A DNA stretch of 64,000 nucleotides, taken from positions 1 through 64,000 of the forward strand of contig JALGAS010000014.1 in NCBI GenBank assembly GCA_023078685.1. The letters run 5' to 3'. Below the pieces are notes generated by a model. The model was not told where the DNA came from. It searched no databases and saw only the letters and a list, made by a program, of their open reading frames with translations. The DNA is from Neopestalotiopsis rosae. Its lineage: Eukaryota > Ascomycota > Sordariomycetes > Amphisphaeriales > Sporocadaceae. Below are positions 10,724-20,469 of the stretch, in pieces; the stretch's first letter is position 1, and each line of letters opens with the position of its first letter. The position numbers and the translations under genes are program-made.

Positions 10724-11467
10724 TTAAAAGTGGTCCAGGTCGTTTCCCGAATCCTTGTTGATTCGTCTGTTGGCGCGTCGCTTCTCGGCGCTGGTGAGTA
10801 TCCGTTGATCCCTTTGTTCTCGGGTCTCATTTCTCTTCTGGCGGTAGTGTGCGTCGCCTGTGTCTTCGTCCTGCGTTCCAGGGGTTTGTCTGGGTGAGCG
10901 TAGCTCTCTTGCTAGCTCATTCAATGCTTCTATCCGAAGTTCCCAAGAGGGTGGCTTCTCTTGTCCTTCCTCTTGATATCGTGCCTCAAGCTGGGCTAGT
11001 TTATCGTTGAATTCTTTCTGCGAAGGTTCTTCCTTCGTTGGTTGCTGGGGTAATGTGAATGTCTTCTTGATTTGTTCGTTGGTTTCTTCGGATATCATGG
11101 TGACCGTGTGTCGGAGTGGCTGTGGAGGTTCTTTCCGGGTGGTATTCATTACGTTCCGGACATCGAAAGTTTCTTCCACTGGTTCAATCTTGAGCTTTCC
11201 TGATATTCTCAGGTCTCTGATGCGTTTCCATGCTTCTGCTTTGTTTTGCATATGGCGTATGCAGTCATCCTGTGGGCATGTCCACCATGGTTTTTTCTCG
11301 TTGATCGAGCACTGCGGTGGTCTAGGGTGCAAAGCAAGTACGACATATCCTCGTGCGTCGCAGTAGCTTACTTCTGCCTTTCCTGCGTGCTCAGCTAGAT
11401 GGGGGGTAGCAAATGGCGTCTTTTCCCATTCGTAGTGGGAATACTCCTTGAGATGTTTTGTTTTCAA
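10724..11467 (-). CDS. Gypsy-B middle frame (ORF2), Gag extension between gag and pol
   Basis: This is a 247-codon ORF in a third frame. It overlaps the gag 3' end by 77 bp and stops just before the Pol protease. Residues about 61-72 hold W-x2-C-x4-C-x2-H (11252-11287), a module also found twice in gag. The C-terminal half is charged and ends in a basic stretch (EKRRANRRINK). No enzymatic motif was seen. Frame relations imply a +1 shift from gag into ORF2 and a -1 shift from ORF2 into pol. The counterpart region exists in Gypsy-A, so the layout belongs to the family rather than to a mutation in this copy. It is probably the C-terminal part of a Gag polyprotein. Confidence 0.75.
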   Translation of the reverse strand: MKTKHLKEYSHYEWEKTPFATPHLAEHAGKAEVSYCDARGYVVLALHPRPPQCSINEKKPWWTCPQDDCIRHMQNKAEAWKRIRDLRISGKLKIEPVEETFDVRNVMNTTRKEPPQPLRHTVTMISEETNEQIKKTFTLPQQPTKEEPSQKEFNDKLAQLEARYQEEGQEKPPSWELRIEALNELARELRSPRQTPGTQDEDTGDAHYRQKRNETREQRDQRILTSAEKRRANRRINKDSGNDLDHF

Positions 11468-13220
11468 GGTGTTCGTCGCATCCCGGGTCGATGCATCCTA
11501 CCCACGCGATCTGGTGGTGCTGAGGGTGCTTGATGCTGAGTCGGGGGTCGTCTCCAAATTTGGCTCCCGGGGTTCTCTGCTCCCATGGGGTGTCGGTGGT
11601 TTTCTGGAGGATTTCTGCTAGTTGTTGCCCCGTGCCGTACATCTCCACGGCAGAGAGAGTAAACTGGGCATTGGTGTCGATTCGTCGGGTTTGTCTGAAT
11701 TCCCGTTCGAGTTCATCCCTAGTGGAGGTTTCTAGTTTCGTGATGAGTTCCCTTCTTCCCTTGTAGTCGGTGTCCATGGGTTCGTAGGTATCCTCCTCAT
11801 CGCTGCTAGTGTCGTCCACAGATGGGGTCGTTTGTTGCTGTCGAAGCTGTTGTTCTGCTTCTCTGACTTGGTGGTAGCCTTCGTTCTCTGAAGCGCTGCC
11901 GATAGTGTCGCTATCGCTGTCTACCAGTTGTCCTTCTGATCCGATGTGGACATTCCTTCCCAGGCGCGTCGCGGCGGCTAGGGTTCTTGGTTGCTTGGGG
12001 TACCATCCACTGTCTCGCTTGCTGGATTTATGCGTTCGACATTCGTCGTCGTAGCACGCCGTCCAGGAGAGAGAGTCGTGGGGTACTTCTTCTCGCTTGG
12101 TGCTGTAGATCTGCTTCTTGCCCTCTGGCACTGGTTTAAATCCCAGTTTCTTTGGTTGGTTGCACTCGCTCGCGTAGTGTCCCATTTTCCCGCAGTTGTA
12201 GCACTTGACCTTGGATTTGTCCTTTCGCTGGGTAGCGTCAAGGTCCATGGGTCCGCTGTGTTGTCCGTATGACGTCTTGTTCTTCCAGTCGCGGTTTCGG
12301 TTGTTATATCCGTTTTGTCGGGGTCTTCCCATGTTGGCGGTGGTACGGCTCTGGTATTTCGGGGTTTGTTTCTTTTCAGACCGTCGAGCGTATAGTTGGT
12401 TGTCAATGCGTACCACAAGTTCCGCGTACTGGGTGAAGTCGGTAGGTAGGTACAAGATCCTACTGATCTCATCCTTGACTTCTTCCTTGAGACCTTGATA
12501 GTATAGCATGATGCGTGTGTCGTCGGTGCAGTCCATGCGAGCGGTGATCCGCTTGAATTCTGCAGTGTATACTGACGCGGATGCTTTCTGCTTGAGGTTC
12601 TCAAGTTCTCGTTCGGCTTGTCTCTTCTCGTCAGGATCTTGGAATAGTGATTTGAGTGCTTCTTCGAATCCGGCATAGGTTCCGAAGATCTTCTGTGTCT
12701 CTGCCTTGCACTGGCTCAACATCCATCCATGTTCGCTTGCTTCAGAGAGGTATGGTTCGAACCACGCGAGGGCGCGTCCTTTCAAGAAGGATGCTGCGTG
12801 AACGATCCTCTGAAGGTCATTCTGGAAGCTTCCCATGTGGAAGGAGTGATAGGCGCGGACTTGGGCAAGGTATCCTTTGAGCCCTCCAGGCGTTCCATCA
12901 TAAGGTGCGGGAGTGTTGAACTTGAGCCCATCAGTCTTCTGGATTGGCGTGGTGATGATGTTGGCTGCTCCTCGCATAGCGGTGTTGGAATCCTGGAGTT
13001 CCTGAATGAGTTTGGCCTTGCGATCCTCCTCTCGCTGGAGTCGCTTGATTTCCCGAAGAATGCTTTCGTACTGTTCCTTGGAGACTTCGAAGTCGTCGTC
13101 TCCATCGGAGTCAATACTCATAGCTTGAGTGGGGGATTCTTGGGGTGTCTGTTCCTGAGTGGCCTTTGTTGTCTCCTTTCCTTTCTTGCTACTGCCGCTG
13201 TCCTTGCTGACGGTAGACAT
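11391..13220 (-). CDS. gag: Chromovirus Gag capsid/nucleocapsid polyprotein
   Basis: The ORF is 609 codons. The N-terminus is low-complexity and acidic (about residues 1-50). It is followed by a coiled-coil-like EEDRKAKLIQELQ segment. A retrotransposon capsid domain spans about residues 95-270 (YLAQVRAYHSFHMGSF; W-F-x-P-Y; SVYTAEFKRI). A CCHC zinc knuckle CYNCGKMGHYASEC lies near residue 340. Two copies of W-x2-C-x4-C-x2-H follow (12030-12065 and 11469-11504), separated by an acidic, Ser-rich stretch. Gag packages the element RNA. The third copy of the module lies in the next frame, so Gag probably extends by frameshift. Confidence 0.93.
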   Translation of the reverse strand: MSTVSKDSGSSKKGKETTKATQEQTPQESPTQAMSIDSDGDDDFEVSKEQYESILREIKRLQREEDRKAKLIQELQDSNTAMRGAANIITTPIQKTDGLKFNTPAPYDGTPGGLKGYLAQVRAYHSFHMGSFQNDLQRIVHAASFLKGRALAWFEPYLSEASEHGWMLSQCKAETQKIFGTYAGFEEALKSLFQDPDEKRQAERELENLKQKASASVYTAEFKRITARMDCTDDTRIMLYYQGLKEEVKDEISRILYLPTDFTQYAELVVRIDNQLYARRSEKKQTPKYQSRTTANMGRPRQNGYNNRNRDWKNKTSYGQHSGPMDLDATQRKDKSKVKCYNCGKMGHYASECNQPKKLGFKPVPEGKKQIYSTKREEVPHDSLSWTACYDDECRTHKSSKRDSGWYPKQPRTLAAATRLGRNVHIGSEGQLVDSDSDTIGSASENEGYHQVREAEQQLRQQQTTPSVDDTSSDEEDTYEPMDTDYKGRRELITKLETSTRDELEREFRQTRRIDTNAQFTLSAVEMYGTGQQLAEILQKTTDTPWEQRTPGAKFGDDPRLSIKHPQHHQIAWVGCIDPGCDEHLENKTSQGVFPLRMGKDAICYPPSS

Positions 13221-13259
13221 TCTGCCGATATTGCTCAGTTAGTTTCTGGGGGAACGTAC

Positions 13260-13279
13260 CTGAACAAGAGTGATCAAAA
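13260..13279 (-). other. Gypsy-B primer-binding site, possibly self-priming
   Basis: On the element strand the bases right after the 5' LTR read TTTTGATCACTCTTG. Within the LTR, at plus 13475-13483, lies the 9-base complement of part of it (TTGATCACT against AGTGATCAA at 13269-13277). Pairing of the transcript's own 5' region with its PBS is the self-priming mode known from Tf1/sushi-type chromoviruses. I did not recognise a tRNA 3' end match. Confidence 0.5.
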
Positions 13280-13791
13280 TGTAACGACTATACTACGGGT
13301 TTCTAGAATAAACCTGAGTATAAGAGGTGTTGGGGGTTTATGCTAACAGGGAACGCTAGCCAAGATACTGAACTGAGCAATGAGTAACTGAAGATGGTGG
13401 TCCTGAAATGATTCACAAGTGTAGTCGTCAAAGCGTATTGAATGCTTCACCTATGGGTAAGATAGATGCTTAGATTGATCACTGAGGTAATGACTGTCTA
13501 TGTAACCGTAGGAAATCCCTCCCTAATATATCCATTCATTCCCTCACTGATGTTTGCTTGGATCATACCAACAAGTATGATCCCCTTTGTTCTTGGATCT
13601 TATGGATCACAATGATCCTTGTGATCCATGCCAATGGATCATTGCCAAGGCCATGATCCTGTCAACACTTGTTGACAGCTGGCGGGGGTGGCTGGGTCTT
13701 TTGGCCAGGGCCGTGGTCACTGCCCCGCAGCATACCTTCTTAAGCGCCAACACAGTTGTTTGTCCTTCTGCAAGGGTGCATGTTCGTAACA
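13280..13791 (-). repeat. Gypsy-B 5' LTR
   Basis: This 512-bp unit is identical by eye to 6116-6627 and is followed by the TSD copy TTTAT (13792-13796). Identical LTRs and the absence of RIP transitions mean the insertion is recent relative to the surrounding copies. Confidence 0.95.
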
Positions 13792-13796
13792 TTTAT

Positions 13797-16700
13797 CTCG
13801 TTTTTTTTCCGTAAATTTCGGAAAAATTATTTTAATATTCGATTTCGGAATATTCGAAATATTATTAAATTCGGAATTCCCGGGTAAATTCGGTCGTTCG
13901 CTAATACCGGGTAAATTCGGTCGGTCGATATTTATAGCTATAAATTCTTTTTTTAACCGGAAGTTATAAAAGTTATTAATCCCTTAATTTTTATTTTTAA
14001 ATAAACCGATAATTAAATTATCCGATTTAATATAACGGTTAATATTTATAGTTTTTGCCGTGGGGTTCGAGGTTCGATTCCCCGGAACGGTAATTCGAAA
14101 GTTATTAAAATACTATGAATTTTCCGAATTCTATAATTTTTAAAAATTATCCGAATCCTATAAATTCTCCCCCTTTTTTCGATTTTCCGGCAAGGGTCGA
14201 ATATAAGAGGTCCGTATAATTCGTAATTTATACGGTCGATCGGCAATATAAACGTAATAAATTTTATTACCACTATAGCCGATTATTTTTCCGTTTTCGG
14301 TAATATTACCGAATTTATCGGAAATAACCCGATTTTCTTTTAATTTATATACTAAAATAAGCGTTCCAAAAATATAGATAATAAATACGTTAAGCTTATT
14401 ATTTCGTTATAGCTAAAAATAATCGTAAAATTCCTAATAAGGGGTAAGCTAACCGGACGACGTAGCCGTAATATTTATTAAATAAATAACGGCTTTTATA
14501 ACGAATTCCTAAAGATTTTTCGAGAGTTATAAATCGATAAAAACCGTACGGGTTTTTTCGATTATTATTCGATTCGTCCTTTCGGTAATACCGTTTTATT
14601 CCGATATATACGGAGTAATAAATTCGAAAATAATCCCTTTTCCGGTTAAATAATCGTTTAATTTAACCGGGGAAAACTCCCTACCGTTATTTATACGAAT
14701 TATATTCGGGTATCGACCGAATTATATTTTATAATATTCGATTTTTTTAATAACGATATCGAATATTTCAGATTTTTCCTTGGAAAACTCTACGTTACGG
14801 AAGCCGGTTTTATTATCGGTAAAACCGGTTATATAATTATAACCGGAATAGCTAAATAAGGTAATATATACCGTATTAATATAAATTCGATATAATAATA
14901 TATTTACCCGATTAGGATTAATACGGGCTTAATTACGGGTAATTTTACCCGAAAGGCAAAATTCGTAATAAAAATCTTCCTTTTTTATTTCCTTTTTCGG
15001 TATATTAATAATTATTTTAGCTATTTTAGCTAAAATATCGAAGCTAGGGTAGCTAAAGATTTTATATTATTATTCCGTAGCTATAAGGAAATTCGAATTA
15101 TTATTTAATAATTCGATTTTTTCGAAATCCGTGGAATTATCGGATTTCGTTACCGATGCCGGTTCCCGGTAAATTACGTCGAATATACGGGCTTTTTTTA
15201 TTGCTTTTAGTGGATTTATAGCTAAATAAGCTATATCGGGTTCCGATTTATTTGCTACGTAAAAAAAAAAACTACGTTTTCCTTAATTTAACGTAGCAAA
15301 CGGACGATTTTTAGAATCGCAAAATTTATTCCCGCTTATAATATTATTTTTTTAATAATAAAGCTAGCCGGATATAATATTTAGCGGAAATTCCGGAATA
15401 TAAAGTACGTTTAATAACGTAATTTTACGTATTTCCCGGTTAATTTAGAATAAAAAAACGATTTTTCTTATTCCTTTTGGAAATATTTTTCCATTACCCG
15501 TAATAACCGGTAATAAACCGGTTTTTTCGGTAAATTCGACGAATAATTTCTTATTATTCGCAATATGCTTCGAAAAACCAATATCGTATAGCCACTAATT
15601 TCGTAAAACGGTATTAAATTTCCGATTATTCGGAATATCCGAAAAAGAATAAAATAATTCTTTTTCGGTAATTTTTTCGGAATTACGTAATGGTTTTCCT
15701 CGATTTTATAATTTATTTAAGGAACGGGTGGATAAAATCGAAATATTCGGCTTATTCGATTTATTCGAATTATTCGAATTATTCGATTTATTCGAATTCC
15801 ACCGTTTTTTTCCGCTTTTGGATTCCTATCGATTTTAATTAATCCGGGAATTTCGGGATTTATTTTTATTACCCGTAAAATAAGAATTTCCTATTACCGA
15901 ATTTAGATCCCGTCGGTTTTCGTTTAATATATTAGTTATTAAATTTTCCAAATTAGGGGGTATAAATAACTATAAGGCATTTTTTTAACGATTTATTTAT
16001 ATAAAATAGGCTAATTAAAAAGCGGTTATAAAAATCGTTTTTTAATCGATATTGTCGATTTTTGCCCTAATATTTAAAAGCTTAGATAAATAGCTTTTAA
16101 AATTAAAAATAAACTTATTTAACGAATTATAATTCTCGAATTTTATAATATAAAATTCGAGGTATAATTGCTATCGAAAAACGGGACCGGTGCCTTAATA
16201 AGCTAATTATAAAGTCGATAAAGCCTTATACGGATTAAATTTATCGAAAATTAAATTTAACGATTCGTTTGTTAAATTTTAACGAATTAAAAATAACGCT
16301 TGGGCTTTTTATATTTCGGTTATACCGATATACGTTTTAAATTTTTCGAAAAAACCGTTTATACCTAATAGCTTTATATATAATTATATAATGGATTTCT
16401 ACGTATTCTAATTATCCGAATTAAAGAATTTCTATTTTTCCGGCATTTGGTAACCGGATAAGGCACGTATAGTGCTATTTATTTTGCCTAATTTTTCCCG
16501 TTATAACGATATATAATTTATTAAAAACGGTAAAGGATTCGTCGAAATAAAGGTAAAAACCTTTAAATATACGATAAAATATCGTATAAATAATCCGTAA
16601 AACGGGTAACGCTGCTTTTTTAATATAATAATCGGCCATTATAGCGGAGTTCCGAAGTTAATATTAAATAATTTATAATTTATTCGGGAGAGCGGCTATA

Positions 16701-16927
16701 ATTTTCGATTTATATTTTTTACTAAAATATATAGCCTATAATGCAATATAATATAATATATTGCTTATAATCGGCTATTATAACGCGTTTCCGAGACTTA
16801 AAAATTAACCTTTTAGCCGTTATATAGCTATAACGGGTAAGGATAACCGTTTCGGGCGTGGTTTATAGTTTTCGATTATAAAATCCGGTATTTAGGTATA
16901 ATATTATACCGGACCGGGCTTATAATT
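13797..16927 (-). pseudogene. Copia remnant: gag, protease and integrase part
   Basis: This is the 5' half of the Copia element on the minus strand, resuming directly after the Gypsy-B TSD. Near 15520-15620 the minus strand reads a Copia protease-like W-L-Y-D-I-G-F-SKHIANNK. This is a RIP-altered version of the usual DTG/DSG...SRHMTNNKSLF region. Sequence from there toward 13797 should be integrase and the linker to RT, and from there toward 16927 gag. No frame is open. A tRNA-like hairpin fragment is embedded at 14055-14095. Confidence 0.75.
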
Positions 16928-17397
16928 TATTCTAAAATCTAATTAGGTAATTATATACCTTAGGCATAGGGAAGCGTTTAATTATAAAATTCGTAAAATC
17001 GTCTGGTATAGGCTGGAAAACGTAATTATATTAAAGCTTAAGGAAAAAAAAAATAAATTAATTATAAATAAAATAACTCCTTTTTATATTTATAAAATTA
17101 ACTAATAAAAATATTTTAAAATATATTATTAATTAAATTAATTTATAATTAAATTAATTAATAATACGGTTAATTTATAATTAAAAAAAATAATAAAATA
17201 TTATAAAAGGTATTTAGGTAGGGCTACCTTATAATATTGCTATAGCAATAGCTATTATTTAATAGGGCTTTACCGAACGTTAAAAATATCGTTAATAACC
17301 GATATTTTTATAGCCTTTATAGCTATTATAACGATTTATATATCGTTATAATGCTAATTTTATGCATTATCCGATACTGTATAATATCCGTGCAATA
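16928..17397 (-). repeat. Copia 5' LTR
   Basis: This is a 470-bp homologue of 3954-4425 and 1954-2425. It is the most heavily mutated of the three: its terminal TG is TA and its end is CAATA. It is followed by the TSD copy TAATC at 17398-17402, and Gypsy-A resumes beyond that. Confidence 0.9.
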
Positions 17398-18910
17398 TAA
17401 TCGGTATTTATAAATTCGTAAATATTTTTTTTATCGCTATTAATATCGTTTGTAAATAAAATCGTTTATTATTATTAAAGCTATTATTTTGCTTTTTTAA
17501 TTTAATAATAGCTTTCGTTTTTTAAAGCGCTACCGATAATATTATTATTATTATTTATTAATTATTTTTTTAATCCGATATAAATATTTTTTTAAACGCG
17601 TCGCGGCGGCTAAAGTTTTTAATTATTTAAAATATTATTTATTATTTCGCTTATTAAATTTATACGTTCGATATTCGTCGTCGTAATACGCCGTTTAAAA
17701 AAAAAATCGTAAAATATTTTTTCTCGCTTAATGCTATAAATCTGCTTTTTGCCCTTTAATATTAATTTAAATCCTAATTTTTTTAATTAATAGCACTCGT
17801 TCGCGTAATATTTTATTTTCCCGTAATTATAATATTTAATTTTAAATTTATTTTTTCGCTAAATAGCGTTAAAATTTATAAATCCGCTATATTATCCGTA
17901 TAACGTTTTATTTTTTTAATTGCGGTTTCGGTTATTATATCCGTTTTATTAGGGTTTTTTTATATTAGCGGTAATATAATTTTAATATTTCGGGGTTTAT
18001 TTTTTTTAAACCGTTAAATATATAATTAATTATTAATGCGTATTATAAATTCCGCGTATTAAATAAAATCGGTAAATAAATATAAAATTTTATTAATTTT
18101 ATTTTTAACCTTTTTTTTTAAATTTTAATAATATAACATAATGCGTATATTATTAATATAATTTATGCGAGCGGTAATCCGTTTAAATTTTATAATATAT
18201 ATTAACGCGAATGCTTTTTATTTAAGGTTTTTAAATTTTCGTTCGGTTTATTTTTTTTCGTTAAAATTTTAAAATAATAATTTAAATATTTTTTCGAATC
18301 CGGTATAAATTCCGAAAATCTTTTATATTTTTATTTTATATTAGCTTAATATTTATTTATATTCGCTTGCTTTAAAAAAATATAATTCGAATTACGCGAA
18401 AGCGCGTTTTTTTAAAAAAAATATTATATAAACGATTTTTTAAAAATTATTTTAAAAGCTTTTTATATAAAATAAATAATAAGCGCGGATTTAAGCAAAA
18501 TATTTTTTAAATTTTTTAAGCGTTTTATTATAAAATATAAAAATATTAAATTTAAGCCTATTAATTTTTTAAATTAATATAATAATAATATTAGCTATTT
18601 TTCGTATAACGGTATTAAAATCCTAAAGCTTTTAAATAAATTTAGCTTTACGATTTTTTTCGCGCTAAAATCGCTTAATTTCCCGAAAAATGCTTTCGTA
18701 TTATTTTTTAAAAATTTCGAAATCGTTATTTTTATCGGAATTAATATTTATAGCTTAAATAAGGGATTTTTAGGGTATTTATTCCTAAATAGCCTTTATT
18801 ATTTTATTTCCTTTTTTGCTATTACCGCTATTTTTATTAACGGTAAATATTTTGCCGATATTATTTAATTAGCTTTTAAAAAAACGTATTTAAATAAAAA
18901 ATAATTAAAA
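17398..18910 (-). mobile_element. RIP-degraded Gypsy-A, gag 5' segment
   Basis: It aligns with the intact element from about 11768 to 13279, including the gag start region and the leader next to the 5' LTR. RIP transitions have removed all coding capacity. Together with the segments at 1-1953 and 2426-3953 it accounts for about 5.5 kb of one element, matching the intact copy's length to within roughly 15 bp. Confidence 0.9.
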
Positions 18911-19422
18911 TATAATAATTATATTACGGGTTTTTAAAATAAACCTAAATATAAAAAATATTAGGGGTTTATATTAATAAGGAACGCTAGCTAAAATATT
19001 AAATTAAATAACGAATAATTAAAAATAATAATTTTAAATTAATTTATAAATATAATCGTTAAAGCGTATTAAATGCTTTATTTATAAATAAAATAAATGC
19101 TTAAATTAATTATTAAAATAATAATTATTTATATAACCGTAAAAAATCCGTCCCTAATATATTTATTTATTCTTTTATTAATATTTGCTTAAATTATATT
19201 AATAAATATAATCCTTTTTATTTTTAAATTTTATAAATTATAATAATCCTTATAATTTATATTAATAAATTATTATTAAGGCTATAATCCTATTAATATT
19301 TATTAATAGCTAGCGGGGGTAGCTAGGTCTTTTAGCTAGGGCCGTAATTATTACCCCGCAATATACCTTTTTAAGCGCTAATATAATTATTTATCCTTTT
19401 ATAAGGGTGCATATTCGTAATA
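18911..19422 (-). repeat. Gypsy-A 5' LTR, RIP-degraded
   Basis: It is exactly 512 bp, as in Gypsy-B. It starts TATAATAATTATATTACGGG where the intact LTR has TGTAACGACTATACTACGGG, and ends TTCGTAATA. Differences from the intact LTR are almost all C-to-T and G-to-A. The bases after it (ATCGA) should be the target duplication, but the partner end is outside the window. Confidence 0.93.
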
Positions 19423-20465
19423 ATCGATCGCTTTAATAGCTTTATTTTAAATAATTATATTAAATTAAATACCGTAAAACGCAAAATCGTCGTAAGGTTA
19501 TCCCCGCTTTTAAAAATAAAGAATTTTTAATCGCTTTACGCGGCTTTATTCCGGGTCGTATTTTTATTAAATTACGCCTAAAAAATCTAATATCGCGAGC
19601 GTGCCTTTTATATTAAATATTTTATAGATTTTCGCGTTAACGTAAGCCTTATATTATTTTTTAGCTTAAATTTATAAGCTAATATTATTTAATTATACGC
19701 GCTATAAAACGCTCCGATAAGCTTTTTTAACGTTTTTTAGCGTATTCGCTTATGCTAGCGCGAGCCGCTTTCGTAAGCGTGCGATAAGCCTTTAAATTAA
19801 AAGGTTATTTAATATTTTAATAAAATAAATATTATATTAGCTATTATTTATAATGCGCTATATCCAGGTTTATAATTTTTAATAAGCTGCGATTTTTATA
19901 AACCTTATTTTAAGCTCGATTTTAAGCTTAAATTCGTTAATTTTTTTGCGCTTTTCGATATTAGCGATAATAATTACGATATTTTTATTTTAAAGCTAAA
20001 TTTTAATATCGTTATTTTCGGTAGGTTAAATTAGCTAAAGGGCTTTTAAATAAGCGTTTAACGTATTTAAGTTATAATAACGCTAAATTCGGTAAATAAT
20101 AATAAATGCCTTAAATTAATTATATTATTTTAGCTATAAAGCCTTATCGGTAAGCTTTATTATAATAAATAATGCAATTTCGGGAATAATAAATTTTATA
20201 ATATAAATAATTATTATATAATTAAAGTAATTAAAAGGAAATAATAATTAGTAAGATAATAAGTAAAAAGATCGGCTAAATAAAAAATAGTTAATCCGCG
20301 CAATTAAGCACGAACCGGGCTTATAACTTTTATTTAAGCCGATAACGAAGGGGAATAAATAATCGTAAACGCAACGGAAGTAAATTAAGTTTTTTTTTAT
20401 AAAGCTATAAAAGAGAAGCGCTAAAGAGCTATTTAATATACCCAAGTAGGTGATTTGCGGTGGGT
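19423..20465. mobile_element. Unidentified RIP-mutated sequence bordering the HET gene
   Basis: This stretch is AT-rich and poor in CpA and TpG, like the elements to its left, so it was repetitive when RIP acted. It matches neither the Gypsy nor the Copia family here. No frame is open, and minus-strand reading near 20000-20100 gives only short pieces without recognisable motifs. Composition becomes normal abruptly near 20460. The outer edge contains a near-perfect palindrome TTACGTCACGTAA (20469-20481), possibly part of a terminal repeat of a DNA transposon. Gypsy-A appears to have inserted into or beside it. Confidence 0.5.
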
Positions 20466-20469
20466 TATA

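Larger units (their letters stand above)
6116..13791 (-). mobile_element. Young intact chromovirus (Ty3/Gypsy), Gypsy-B
   Basis: The element is 7676 bp, with two 512-bp LTRs (6116-6627 and 13280-13791) that look identical throughout. TSD TTTAT is at 6111-6115 and 13792-13796. It has ordinary base composition inside a RIP-ravaged host sequence. Gag, ORF2 and pol run on the minus strand, and a 203-codon ORF runs antisense near the 3' end. Pol ends in a chromodomain, placing it among the chromoviruses. Gypsy-A is an older, mutated member of the same family: about 5.5 kb of it aligns with this copy. Confidence 0.97.
3954..17397 (-). mobile_element. Full-length RIP-degraded Ty1/Copia element, itself split by Gypsy-B
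   Basis: Its LTRs are at 3954-4425 (3') and 16928-17397 (5'). TSD copies are TAATT and TAATC, two RIP forms of one TAGTC site. Removing Gypsy-B and one TSD leaves about 5.76 kb, a normal Copia size. Minus-strand translation shows the Copia order: a protease-like region near 15520-15620 (W-x-x-D-x-G followed by SKHIANNK), then integrase, then RT with YVDN in place of YVDD near 5390, then RNase H (TEAEF, ILANGLTKP) near 4500-4800. All frames carry stops. The element inserted into Gypsy-A and was later interrupted at 6115. Confidence 0.9.

Noticed and set aside
14046..14273. 75-codon minus ORF in the AT-rich block
   Set aside because: It lies in a RIP-mutated Copia remnant, and part of it is the translation of a tRNA-like hairpin. 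It is not a gene.
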